Shown: one piece after another, positions 1-6,792 of the stretch
Layout: the number at the start of each line of letters is the position of its first letter
Position numbering within the stretch: the first letter of the stretch is position 1
Assembly: GCF_000278725.1 (NCBI RefSeq)
Contig: NZ_ALCA01000075.1
Coordinates: 1 to 19,688 of the forward strand
Direction of reading: 5' to 3'
DNA length: 19,688 nt
Source of the DNA: Actinomyces sp. ICM47
GTDB lineage: Bacteria > Actinomycetota > Actinomycetes > Actinomycetales > Actinomycetaceae
Translations under genes and position numbers: made by a program
Notes under the pieces: model-generated
The model's input: the letters and a program-made list of their open reading frames with translations, nothing else
Databases searched by the model: none
What the model was told of the DNA's origin: nothing

Positions 1-215
1 CCGGTAAACGTGCCGAAACGCGGACTCGGGTAGCCCGGGCCACCCTGCAGGAACACCGCGTAGGGGGAGTCCTCGCGGCCCTTGCGCACGACCTCGCGCG
101 CAAACACCTCAATCGTCGGGTTATCCTCGCCGACCGGGCGCAGGTGATCCAACGGGACTGCAAGGCGGTGCTCGTAAACCGTGTGACCGTGGTGAATGTA
201 CGACTCTGTGTGCAT
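1..215 (-). CDS. Alpha/beta hydrolase, prolyl aminopeptidase-like (S33), 5' part only
   Basis: The gene runs off the left edge; only the first 71 or so residues are visible, beginning MHTESYIHHGHTVYEH. The segment LDHLRP...TIEVFAREVVRKGR, followed by LQGGPGYPSPR, is typical of actinobacterial proline iminopeptidase-like hydrolases. The GGPG sequence is the oxyanion-hole motif of that family; the catalytic Ser-Asp-His lie outside the window. Members usually remove N-terminal proline or other residues from peptides in the cytoplasm. The ATG start has no Shine-Dalgarno sequence, but TACCAT lies 7 nt upstream, so the mRNA may be leaderless. The family call is good; the exact substrate cannot be judged from this piece. 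Confidence 0.8.
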   Translation of the reverse strand, partial: MHTESYIHHGHTVYEHRLAVPLDHLRPVGEDNPTIEVFAREVVRKGREDSPYAVFLQGGPGYPSPRFGTFT

Positions 216-222
216 GGACACA

Positions 223-228
223 ATGGTA
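223..228 (-). promoter_or_regulatory. Probable -10 element for a leaderless hydrolase mRNA
   Basis: Read on the minus strand this is TACCAT, 7 nt before the ATG at 215. It matches the TAnnnT pattern and no ribosome-binding sequence lies between. No clear -35 is visible. Confidence 0.35.
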
Positions 229-336
229 GCGGTTTTGGTGTGGTGCCGTTGCCCTCGGTTTTGCCGGGCGCTGTCGGGCCGGGCTGCTTGATGCGCCCGT
301 GGGTGGCGACCCGCCCGCCCTATCCGCCCGCGCGGG

Positions 337-666
337 TCAGAGCCAGTTCAGCAGCGCGATGTAGGCGACCGTTCCGGCGCCGACGCTCCACAGGAGCTTG
401 CGGCCGGACAGCAGGTGCACGACGACGGTGATGCCCGTGGCGACCAGCGCCGCCCACCAGCGTCCGCCCGCCACCTGCATGCCCTGGGACAGCGTCGAGA
501 GCACCAGGATCAGCATGATGCCCGGCGGCATCCACACCGCCATGTCGGAGACAAAGCGCGAATCGCGCAGCGGCTCGAGGATCTTGAACGGCAGAGCGCG
601 CAACGTAAAGTCGATGATGAAGACGATCACCAGGAGCGCCAGCAGGTAGCCCAGCGTCGGAGTCAC
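337..666 (-). CDS. azlD: AzlD family branched-chain amino-acid transport subunit
   Basis: A small membrane protein of 109 residues starting (GTG) MTPTLGYLLALLVIVFIIDF and ending ...GAGTVAYIALLNWL. The length and the pattern of four short hydrophobic segments, with RALPF near residue 23 and the MPPGIM segment in the middle, fit AzlD, the small partner of AzlC. AzlCD-type pairs export branched-chain amino acids (BrnFE in Corynebacterium also exports methionine). The start codon overlaps the azlC stop in a GTGA arrangement, so the two are translationally coupled and the GTG start is well supported. The substrate is inferred from the family only. Confidence 0.88.
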   Translation of the reverse strand: MTPTLGYLLALLVIVFIIDFTLRALPFKILEPLRDSRFVSDMAVWMPPGIMLILVLSTLSQGMQVAGGRWWAALVATGITVVVHLLSGRKLLWSVGAGTVAYIALLNWL

Positions 667-1451
667 TGTGCACCCCCTTCGGGAGTCGCCTGCCCCTGCC
701 CATCGGCCGAGGCGGGAGATTCGGGGGAGTGGAGGATGCCTCGGCGATGAAGGACGTGACGACCCGCGAGACACGCGACGAATAGCAGGAGTGCCACCAA
801 GAGGCGTTGCGTCGGCGCCACCACCATGGCCACCGCGAAGGATGCGCCGGCCAGGAGGACCGAGGGCAGTGCACGCCTCGTGCGCGCCGCGTCCAGCGTC
901 AGTGTGATGAACAGGGCTGTCAGCGCGAAGTCCAGGCCCTCGATCTGCGTGGGGATCAACGACCCCGCGAACACGCCCACCAGGGCCGATACGACCCACG
1001 TCAGATTGAAGAGAACCTGCATCGTCAAGAGCCGAGGCTTCGTCCACCCGTTTGGGCGGGCGGCGGTCAGTGCGTAGGCCTCGTCCACGAGGGCGTACAT
1101 CGAGAAGAGGCGCGCGAAACGCCCCTCGATGACGTGCAGCGGGAACGAGAACGCGAAAAACAGGAGGCGGAAATTCACCAGCAGCATCGTCACCGCGATG
1201 ACGGCCAGCGGCGTATTCTGTGCGGCCAGGGTGACGACGAGCAGCTCGGCCGACCCCGAGTACGCGGACAGGGACAGCGCCGGAGCCAACCACCACGGCA
1301 GACCCAGCTGGATGACGAGAACGCCGTACGCGAGGCCTAGCGGGATGTATCCGGCGGCAACGGGCGCGGTAATCCGCAGGCCTTCAAGGATTTCGTAGCG
1401 GGTAGGCTTCGCCGGCACGGGGAAGTTCACTGTGCGCGGGAGCTTAGGCAT
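663..1451 (-). CDS. azlC: AzlC family branched-chain amino-acid exporter, large subunit
   Basis: A 262-residue polytopic membrane protein. Family hallmarks are the N-terminal block AAGYIPLGLAYGVL, then SLSAYSGSAELLVV, and LLVNFRLLFFAFSFP, which are the conserved GxxPLGxAxG, YSGSAE-type and NxRxxxF motifs of AzlC/BrnF. About seven hydrophobic segments follow. The C-terminal tail after residue 235 (HRRGILHSPESPASADGQGQ) is polar and probably cytoplasmic. It forms a two-gene unit with azlD (4-nt overlap) and is transcribed away from the amino-acid ABC importer, so exporter and importer are divergent. No Shine-Dalgarno sequence precedes the ATG; AAGAAT lies 7 nt upstream and could be a leaderless -10, but this is weak. 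Confidence 0.9.
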   Translation of the reverse strand: MPKLPRTVNFPVPAKPTRYEILEGLRITAPVAAGYIPLGLAYGVLVIQLGLPWWLAPALSLSAYSGSAELLVVTLAAQNTPLAVIAVTMLLVNFRLLFFAFSFPLHVIEGRFARLFSMYALVDEAYALTAARPNGWTKPRLLTMQVLFNLTWVVSALVGVFAGSLIPTQIEGLDFALTALFITLTLDAARTRRALPSVLLAGASFAVAMVVAPTQRLLVALLLFVACLAGRHVLHRRGILHSPESPASADGQGQATPEGGAQ

Positions 1452-1584
1452 GAGTGCAATTCTTGCGCGCTGATCCAGCCAATCGCGAGCGGGCGCACCA
1501 TAGCATGACGGTTTTCACGTTTTTCTGGGTCCTAGGTCCTGGCGCGGAATCCTGCGGATTGGCAGGACATCTGTTTGTCACATA

Positions 1585-1601
1585 GTTTCAAAATTGGAAA
1601 C
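1585..1601. promoter_or_regulatory. Candidate operator palindrome between azlC and the ABC importer
   Basis: GTTTCAAAATTGGAAAC has perfect 5-nt arms (GTTTC/GAAAC) around an AT-rich centre in an otherwise GC-rich divergent spacer (1452-1698). A further GGAAAC lies near 1628. It could bind a regulator of the importer operon or of azlCD. No binding protein is encoded nearby. Apart from this, the spacer shows only the AGGA Shine-Dalgarno at 1689-1692 ahead of the ATG at 1699. Confidence 0.3.
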
Positions 1602-1698
1602 GCCCCTCGCGCATGCGTGCTCGTAATGGAAACATCAGTGTCAAAGCCAAGTATGCACCTCGGCATAGTTCATTCAAACCCGCAGATCAGGAACCCTC

Positions 1699-2595
1699 AT
1701 GAGCGCCACGAACGCACGCATAACGCCATTCCGTCGACTCGCTACGGCCGCCGTCGCCGTGCTCGCAGCCCTTGGCATGGCTGCATGCTCCGGCGGCGCG
1801 GGCTCCTCGGCCTCCTCGGGCACTCAGGTCGGCGACCGTAGCCCCGAGCAGATCAAGGAAGCCGGCGAGATCGTCATCGGCATCTTCTCGGACAAGGCCC
1901 CCTTCGGCTACATCGACGCCAACGGCAAGCCCGCCGGATACGACGTCGTCTACGGCGACCGCATTGCCGCAGACCTGGGCGTCACCGCCAAGTACGTCCC
2001 CGTCGACGCCGCCGCCCGCACCGAGGTCCTCGCCTCCAACAAGGTTGACATCACCCTCGCGAACTTCACCATCACGCCCGAGCGCGCCGAAAAGGTCGAC
2101 TTCGCGAACCCCTACTTCAAGGTCTCCCTCGGCGTCGTCTCGCCCACCTCAGCCGAAATCACCGACGTGAGCCAGCTGGCCGGCAAGACCCTCATCGTCA
2201 CCAAGGGCACGACCGCCGAAGCCTACTTCGAGGCCAACCACCCCGAGATCAAGCTCCAGAAATACGACCAGTACTCCGACGCCTACCAGGCCCTTGAGGA
2301 CGGCCGCGGCGACGCCTTCTCCACCGACAACACCGAGGTCATCGCCTGGGCAATCCAGCACCCCGGCTTCAGCGTCGGCATCAAGAGCCTGGGCGACACC
2401 AGCTACATCGCGGCCGCCGTCAAGAAGGGCAACACCGCCCTCCTCGACTGGCTGAACAACGAACTCGTGGACCTCGGCAAGGAAAACTTCTTCCACAAGG
2501 ACTACGAGCAGACCCTCGCCCCCGTCTACGGTGACGCCGCGACCCCCGACGACCTGGTCGTCGAAGGCGGCGTGGACACCACCTCCACCAACTAA
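1699..2595 (+). CDS. Amino-acid ABC transporter substrate-binding lipoprotein (SBP family 3)
   Basis: A 298-residue secreted lipoprotein. Residues 1-29 are a signal peptide with an RR pair and a hydrophobic core; Cys30 in GMAACSGG is the likely lipidated residue. The mature part has the polar amino-acid binding fold (SBP_bac_3): GEIVIGIFSDKAPFGYIDANG at the start of lobe 1, then NKVDITLANFTITPERAEKVDFANPYF, the ligand-pocket signature of glutamate/glutamine/histidine-type binders, and GKTLIVTKGTTAEAYF opening lobe 2. It is the first gene of a four-gene importer operon, preceded by AGGA 6 nt before the ATG. The closest functional analogue is GluB-type glutamate uptake, but the exact amino acid is not readable from the sequence. 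Confidence 0.92.
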   Translation: MSATNARITPFRRLATAAVAVLAALGMAACSGGAGSSASSGTQVGDRSPEQIKEAGEIVIGIFSDKAPFGYIDANGKPAGYDVVYGDRIAADLGVTAKYVPVDAAARTEVLASNKVDITLANFTITPERAEKVDFANPYFKVSLGVVSPTSAEITDVSQLAGKTLIVTKGTTAEAYFEANHPEIKLQKYDQYSDAYQALEDGRGDAFSTDNTEVIAWAIQHPGFSVGIKSLGDTSYIAAAVKKGNTALLDWLNNELVDLGKENFFHKDYEQTLAPVYGDAATPDDLVVEGGVDTTSTN

Positions 2596-2602
2596 TGCAG
2601 GC

Positions 2603-2669
2603 ACGAGGCCGTGGCTCCCTGACGGGTTCGCCCACCGCGGGTGATCGCCCGGCGCGGCCACGGCCTCGT
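2603..2669 (+). terminator. Intra-operon hairpin between binding-protein and permease genes
   Basis: ACGAGGCCGTGGC at 2603-2615 is exactly complementary to GCCACGGCCTCGT at 2657-2669, giving a 13-bp GC-rich stem with a 41-nt loop. No T run follows, so it is more likely an attenuator or a 3' stabiliser that raises binding-protein mRNA above permease mRNA than a full terminator. The arms resemble the dispersed GACGAGGCC repeat of this window. Confidence 0.6.
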
Positions 2670-2683
2670 CCCTTCGTGTGCAT

Positions 2684-3343
2684 ATGAATTACGAGATTCT
2701 GGCGCGATACGCGCCCCTCTACGTCGACGCAGCGATCCTCACCCTGAAGATCGCGGCTATCGGTATCGTCGGCTCCCTCGCGCTCGGCCTCCTCGTGGCT
2801 GCGATCCGGCACTACCGGATCCCCGTCGCCACCCAAATCGCCGCCGCTTACGTCGAACTGTCACGTAACACGCCCCTGCTCGTGCAGCTCTTCTTCATCT
2901 ACTTCGGCCTGCCGCGCGTGGGCGTCAAGTGGAGCGGCGAGACCTGCGCGATCGTGGGCCTCATCTTCCTGGGCGGTGCCTACATGGCCGAGGCCCTGCG
3001 CTCTGGGCTCGACTCGATCGCCACCATCCAGTGGGAGTCCGCGTCGGCGCTCGGCCTCACGCGCACCCAGACACTGCGCCACGTCGCCCTCCCTCAGGCC
3101 ATCGCGACCTCCGTGCCGCCGCTGGCCGCCAACGTCATCTTCCTCATCAAGGAAACGTCCGTCGTCTCCGTCGTTGCCTTGCCCGACCTCGTGTACGTCG
3201 CGAAAGACCTCATCGGCATGTCCTACAACACCTCCGAAGCGCTGATCCTGCTGGTCATCGCCTACCTGGTGATCCTCCTGCCCGTGTCCATCGCGGCCCG
3301 ACTCATCGAAAAGAAGGTGCGCCGTGGCGGATTTGGGAATTAA
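2684..3343 (+). CDS. Amino-acid ABC transporter permease (HisM/GluC type)
   Basis: A 219-residue inner-membrane permease with several hydrophobic segments. The polar amino-acid permease signature is clear: YVELSRNTPLLVQLFFIYFGLP near residues 60-82, and the EAA loop GLDSIATIQWESASALGLTRTQTLRHVALPQA, which docks on the ATPase. It is the first of two permeases that should form a heterodimer in the import complex. ATG 2684 was chosen; an in-frame GTG at 2678 adds only two residues. Neither start has a convincing Shine-Dalgarno sequence, and the start lies just after the intra-operon hairpin, so translation may depend on the structure. The next gene overlaps the end by 20 nt. Confidence 0.9.
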   Translation: MNYEILARYAPLYVDAAILTLKIAAIGIVGSLALGLLVAAIRHYRIPVATQIAAAYVELSRNTPLLVQLFFIYFGLPRVGVKWSGETCAIVGLIFLGGAYMAEALRSGLDSIATIQWESASALGLTRTQTLRHVALPQAIATSVPPLAANVIFLIKETSVVSVVALPDLVYVAKDLIGMSYNTSEALILLVIAYLVILLPVSIAARLIEKKVRRGGFGN

Positions 3344-4001
3344 CGTCATCTTCGAAGGCCGCAACCTCGTGCGCATCCTCGAGGGCCTCGGCGTCACCGT
3401 CGGCATCTCCGCGCTGTCCGTCGTGCTGTCCCTGATCCTCGGCGTCTTCGTCGGCCTCGGCATGCGCTCACGCTGGCGAGCCCTGCGCTGGCTCATGCAG
3501 CTCTACCTCGAGTTCGTGCGCATCATGCCACAGATCGTCCTCCTCTTCGTCGCCTACTTCGGACTCACGCGCGTCGCGGGGATCAACCTGGACGGCATCA
3601 CCGCGTCCGTCCTCGTCTTCACCCTGTGGGGCGGCGCCGAAATGGGCGACCTCGTACGAGGCGCGCTCATCGCCATCCCGCGCCACCAGTATGAGTCAGC
3701 CTACGCTCTGGGACTCACCCCGAAGCAGACCATGCGCCGTGTCATCCTGCCGCAAACCCTGCGCAGGCTCGCGCCCCCGGCCGTCAACCTCATCACCCGC
3801 ATGATCAAGACGACGTCCCTCGTCGTCCTCATCGGCGTCGTCGAAGTCCTCAAAGTCGGACAGCAGATCATCGACGCCAACCGCTTCAACTACCCGACCG
3901 CCTCGCTGTGGATCTACGGCCTGATCTTCGCGCTGTACTTCCTCATCTGCTGGCCCATCTCGCTCCTCTCACGCCACATGGAGAAAACATGGCAGAACTG
4001 A
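3324..4001 (+). CDS. Amino-acid ABC transporter permease (GluD type)
   Basis: A 225-residue permease, partner of the preceding one. It starts at GTG 3324 inside the end of the upstream gene, 20 nt overlap, which indicates translational coupling. The family block is YLEFVRIMPQIVLLFVAYFGLTR, where the usual RNTP reads RIMP, and the EAA loop is GALIAIPRHQYESAYALGLTPKQTMRRVILPQTLRR. Then comes NLITRMIKTTSLVVLIGVVEVL, typical of the family. The two permeases differ enough to be separate lineages rather than a recent duplication. It overlaps the ATPase gene by 13 nt. Confidence 0.9.
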   Translation: MADLGINVIFEGRNLVRILEGLGVTVGISALSVVLSLILGVFVGLGMRSRWRALRWLMQLYLEFVRIMPQIVLLFVAYFGLTRVAGINLDGITASVLVFTLWGGAEMGDLVRGALIAIPRHQYESAYALGLTPKQTMRRVILPQTLRRLAPPAVNLITRMIKTTSLVVLIGVVEVLKVGQQIIDANRFNYPTASLWIYGLIFALYFLICWPISLLSRHMEKTWQN

Positions 4002-4756
4002 CCTCCGACCCGCAGCTGCGCCTCGTCGACCTCGACAAGACCTACCCCGGCGGGCACCACGCCCTGCGCGGCGTCTCCCTCGACGTCGCCGACGGTGAAG
4101 TCGTCGTCATCATCGGGCCCTCCGGCTGCGGCAAGTCCACGCTCCTGCGCACGATCAACGGCCTCGAACCCATCAACTCCGGGCAGATCCTCTTCGACGG
4201 GACCGACCTGGCGGCCCCCGGCGTCTCCTGGCCCGAGGTTCGCCGCCGCATCGGCATGGTCTTCCAGTCCTACGAACTCTTCCCCCACCTCACCGTCATG
4301 GGGAACCTGACGCTCGCCCCCGGCCTCGTCGCCGGAGAATCGCGCGCCGACGCGAGCGCGCGGGCGCAAAAACTGCTCGAGCGCGTCGGCCTGGCGGACC
4401 GCGCCGACGACTACCCGCGCCAGCTCTCCGGCGGCCAACGCCAGCGCGTCGCCATCGTGCGCGCCCTCATGATGAACCCCGAGATCCTCCTCCTCGACGA
4501 GGTCACCGCCTCCCTCGACCCGGAAATGGTGCGCGAGGTCCTCGACGTCGTCCTCGAGCTGGCGCGCACCGGCATGACGATGCTCATCGTCACCCACGAG
4601 ATGGGCTTCGCCCGCGCGATCGCGGACCGCATCGTCTTCATGGACGCGGGCCGCATCGTCGAGGTCGACCCGCCGCGCAAGTTCTTCGCGGACCCGTCCT
4701 CGGATCGCGCGCGCAAGTTCCTCGACATCTTCAGCTTCGAGGGCGCCAAGCTCTAA
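3989..4756 (+). CDS. Amino-acid ABC transporter ATP-binding protein
   Basis: A 255-residue ATPase of the GlnQ/GluA family that powers the importer. Visible motifs: Walker A GPSGCGKST at residues 43-51, Q-loop MVFQSYELFPH, signature LSGGQRQRVAIVRAL, Walker B with catalytic Glu EILLLDEVTASLDPE, and H-loop VTHEMGFAR. The D-loop region reads DEVTASLDP instead of the commoner DEPTSALDP, a variant that should stay active. The start at ATG 3989 is preceded by GGAG (3980-3983) and overlaps the second permease by 13 nt; upstream in-frame starts would extend into that gene without family support. This is the last gene of the operon. Confidence 0.94.
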   Translation: MAELTSDPQLRLVDLDKTYPGGHHALRGVSLDVADGEVVVIIGPSGCGKSTLLRTINGLEPINSGQILFDGTDLAAPGVSWPEVRRRIGMVFQSYELFPHLTVMGNLTLAPGLVAGESRADASARAQKLLERVGLADRADDYPRQLSGGQRQRVAIVRALMMNPEILLLDEVTASLDPEMVREVLDVVLELARTGMTMLIVTHEMGFARAIADRIVFMDAGRIVEVDPPRKFFADPSSDRARKFLDIFSFEGAKL

Positions 4757-4782
4757 GAGCTTGTCTGCTTGTTGGTGCCCGT

Positions 4783-4798
4783 GGGCGGCGGCCCGCCC
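4783..4798 (+). terminator. Possible terminator hairpin after the ABC importer operon
   Basis: GGGCGG and CCGCCC form a 6-bp stem with a 4-nt loop, 27 nt past the stop codon. A second small palindrome, AAGCTCT-A-AGAGCTT at 4748-4762, spans the stop codon itself. There is no T run, so termination here is uncertain. Confidence 0.25.
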
Positions 4799-4838
4799 GC
4801 GAGATCGCCACACGCGAGCCTGCGGCTCGGAGTGGTCG

Positions 4839-5098
4839 ATCTCGAAGCCCGGCCAGGCCCTGCCGCCGCCCATGGGCGCCGCGGCCAGGCCCAGTAGTCC
4901 ATGAGGTTCCACTGGTGCCCTCCGGGCAGCAGGGGATCGGCGTGTCATCTCGAAGCCCGGCCAGGCCTTGCCGCCGCCCATGGGCGCCGCGGCCAGGCCC
5001 AGTAGTCCATGAGGTTCCACTGGTGCCCTCCGGGCAGCAGGGGATCGGCGTGTCATCTCGAAGCCCGGCCAGGCCTTGCTGCCGCCCACGGGCACCGC
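4839..5098. repeat. 108-bp tandem repeat, 2.4 copies
   Basis: Units begin at 4839, 4947 and 5055, each with ATCTCGAAGCCCGGCCAGGC. The first two are complete and differ at one base I could find (CCTGCC versus CTTGCC near the start); the third is cut off after about 44 bp, where it diverges. Each unit contains the perfect 12-bp palindrome CGCCCATGGGCG. The near identity suggests a recent duplication. The period is a multiple of three and the minus strand stays open (a 36-residue repeat containing KAWPGFEMTRRSPAARRAPV), but no credible gene start or family is attached, so I do not call a protein. Confidence 0.85.
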
Positions 5099-5152
5099 AG
5101 TCTGGGCGAGCAGTATGTTCGGCCAGGCATGATCCGCGTTTTAGCTTGTTTC

Positions 5153-5265
5153 TAATTGGTGTTACACCACTTAGCGGAGCATTACAACAGCTCGGAGGTG
5201 GTGTAATGCCCCCTAACTGGTGCAATCCTCCTTAACTGGTGTAACGCTCCCTATCTGGTGCAGTG
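5153..5265. repeat. 19-bp-period repeat array A (unit like TAACTGGTGTAACGCTCCC), both orientations
   Basis: Four direct units are in exact 19-bp register, with the GGTG cores at 5200, 5219, 5238 and 5257; the middle two read TAACTGGTGCAATCCTCCT and TAACTGGTGTAACGCTCCC. To the left the same motif occurs inverted (GTTACACCACTTAGC and GCATTACAAC), forming the 13-nt palindrome TGGTGTTACACCA at 5157-5169 and a GCATTAC/GTAATGC stem. Direct and inverted units make it a two-sided array. I do not recognise it as a known element. Confidence 0.8.
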
Positions 5266-5289
5266 TCGCGCAGGTGCCGTTGGGGCTCG

Positions 5290-5408
5290 CGGATAGGAAA
5301 CGGTTATGTGGATAGGTTATGAAGATACGGATAGGTTACGACGATGCGGATACCTTAATAACCTATCCGCATGCGCATAACCTATCCGCATGCGCGCAAC
5401 CTTTCCGC
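5290..5408. repeat. 19-bp-period repeat array B (unit like CGGATAGGTTATGAAGATA), both orientations
   Basis: Direct cores GGATAGG or GGATACC start at 5291, 5310, 5329 and 5348, exactly 19 bp apart. After the AT-rich centre TTAATAA the inverted cores CCTATCC, CCTATCC and CCTTTCC start at 5362, 5381 and 5400, again exactly 19 bp apart. The whole block is therefore a palindromic array that could fold as a long hairpin or bind a protein with 19-bp spacing. The rest of the gap up to 5575 (from 5409) shows no gene or repeat that I can support. Confidence 0.85.
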
Positions 5409-5575
5409 GTGAGGGGCGCTCGACCCGCTGGAGCTCTGGGTTGGGCCGGGACGCATGCGGCTGGCTGTCGAGACGTAATCTCCGCGCTGTGGCCCGCTGC
5501 CTCGCGGGATTATCTAACGCGCCCTGTGCCTGCAAGCTGTTCATGCCCGCGAACGCCTGCCCGCGATGGTCCGCT

Positions 5576-6706
5576 TCAGCCGATCAGCGTCGACTGGTGG
5601 TGCACCATGACCAGACGAGCCTCGCCAGAGGTTGCCGGTGCCCACACGCTGGATTCCAGCGACGCGCCGCCCTCCCAACGCACCCGGTAGCGGGTCAGGA
5701 ACGATCCGCCCAGGTCGTGAGCGTCAATGCGGCCGATGGACGGCGATGCAGGAGAGGGCCCCGCCAGCGTCGTCGTCGCGCCGCCGCCCGGCCAGATGCG
5801 CGTCGTGCGCCCATCCGTCATGGACGCCAGCGCCTCCTCGTCGCCGCCGGTCCACGCCAGGATGAACTCGCGCTCGCGGGCAACCGCATTCTCCGTGGTT
5901 ATCGCGAGCTCACTCACCGACGAGGCCGGGGCCGCCTCCGCGGGTTCACTCGGCTCAGCAGAAGCAGAGAAAACGCTGGGGTGAGAACGGAAAGTCGACG
6001 TAGTGGCTTCGTCGGTGGCGCCGTGTGAAGCGGATGTTGACGTCGATGCGGTCGCGGTTTCCCCATGTTTGCTCGGGCGTGCGGGCGCTGCGGCAGCCTT
6101 GTCGGCCTCGGCGTGACGCTTTCCGGCAGGTGTGCTCGCGCCGGACTCCACAGCATCGTGCGGCTCGGCGGCCACGGACGCAGCGGCAGCACCCCCGGGC
6201 ACCCGATCCGCAGACCCGCGCGACCCACGTGACCCGCGGCCAGCGCCCCCAAACCCCGGACCCGGCTCGGGTGTACGCCCGGCCTGGTAGGCCTCGGCGC
6301 ACCCTCGCGCGAGGTCATCGGCGCGCTCGTTCATGTGGTGCCCGGCGTGGCCTTTGACCCATTCGAAGGTGACGCGGCGCCCTTCCATGGCGCGGTCGAT
6401 CTCCTGGATCAGCTCCAGGTTCTTGATGGGTTTCTTGTCGGCTTTTGTCCAGCCGCGCTTTTTCCAGCCGAGTCGCCACTTGGACACGACGTTGATCGCG
6501 TACTGCGAGTCGGCGAGGATGTGCAGTTCTTCGCCGGTCTGGGCCGTGGCCTGAAGCAGGCGCAGGATGGCGGTCAGCTCACCCAGGTTGTTGGTGCCCT
6601 TCGGCCAGCCGCCCGCGTCCCACGTGTCCTCGTCCACGTACCAGGCCCACCCCGCGGGTCCGGGATTGCCGAGGGAAGAACCGTCTGCCGCCGCCGTAAT
6701 CGTCAT
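5576..6706 (-). CDS. rnhA: Ribonuclease HI with long linker and C-terminal NTF2-like domain
   Basis: A 376-residue protein, more than twice the usual RNase HI length. Residues 1-136 are RNase HI, which cuts the RNA strand of RNA:DNA hybrids in the cytoplasm: AAADGSSLGNPGPAGWAW with Asp8, TNNLGELTA with Glu43, ADSQYAIN with Asp66, and VKGHAGHHMNERADDLA with the mobile-loop His and Asp130. All four acidic catalytic residues are present. Residues about 140-270 are a low-complexity Ala/Ser/Pro/Thr linker. Residues about 270-376 (ENAVAREREFILAWTGGDEEALASM...SSVWAP...RLVMVHHQST) look like an NTF2/DUF4440-type domain; that part is weaker. The ATG is preceded by TAGGAT six nt upstream, suggesting a leaderless mRNA. 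A copy of the dispersed 13-mer lies in the linker. Confidence 0.9.
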   Translation of the reverse strand: MTITAAADGSSLGNPGPAGWAWYVDEDTWDAGGWPKGTNNLGELTAILRLLQATAQTGEELHILADSQYAINVVSKWRLGWKKRGWTKADKKPIKNLELIQEIDRAMEGRRVTFEWVKGHAGHHMNERADDLARGCAEAYQAGRTPEPGPGFGGAGRGSRGSRGSADRVPGGAAAASVAAEPHDAVESGASTPAGKRHAEADKAAAAPARPSKHGETATASTSTSASHGATDEATTSTFRSHPSVFSASAEPSEPAEAAPASSVSELAITTENAVAREREFILAWTGGDEEALASMTDGRTTRIWPGGGATTTLAGPSPASPSIGRIDAHDLGGSFLTRYRVRWEGGASLESSVWAPATSGEARLVMVHHQSTLIG

Positions 6707-6712
6707 GCCCTC

Positions 6713-6718
6713 ATCCTA
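6713..6718 (-). promoter_or_regulatory. Probable -10 element for leaderless rnhA mRNA
   Basis: TAGGAT on the minus strand, six nt before the ATG at 6706. The intervening GAGGGC could instead be read as a short purine-rich leader, so the two interpretations compete. Confidence 0.4.
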
Positions 6719-6746
6719 TCGGCATCGCACGTGCCTGATCGGAAGA

Positions 6747-6779
6747 GGGACGAGGCCGGGGTCGCCTCGGCCTTGTCCT
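6747..6779. repeat. Dispersed 13-mer copy with inverted partner
   Basis: GGGACGAGGCCGGGG at 6747-6761 is followed by GGCCTTGTCC at 6769-6778, which pairs with GGACGAGGCC (one G-U pair) to give a 10-bp hairpin. It lies in the 86-bp divergent spacer between rnhA and the lipoprotein gene. Confidence 0.6.
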
Positions 6780-6780
6780 C

Positions 6781-6786
6781 TACACT
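6781..6786 (+). promoter_or_regulatory. Probable -10 element for leaderless lipoprotein gene
   Basis: TACACT ends six nt before the GTG at 6793, the same geometry as at 13056 and 13675. No clear -35 is visible. Confidence 0.45.
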
Positions 6787-6792
6787 CTGGGG

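Noticed and set aside
309..337. Terminator hairpin after azlD (ACCCGC/GCGGGT)
   Set aside because: Only 6 bp with a 17-nt loop and no T run; within what this GC content produces by chance.
3914..5095. Long minus-strand open frame with 36-residue repeats over the ATPase gene and the 108-bp repeats
   Set aside because: Most of it lies antisense to the well-supported ABC ATPase gene; the openness follows from high GC and a repeat period divisible by three. No family similarity or ribosome-binding site.
5153..5408. CRISPR array
   Set aside because: Units are contiguous 19-mers with no unique spacers, occur in both orientations, and no cas genes are present.
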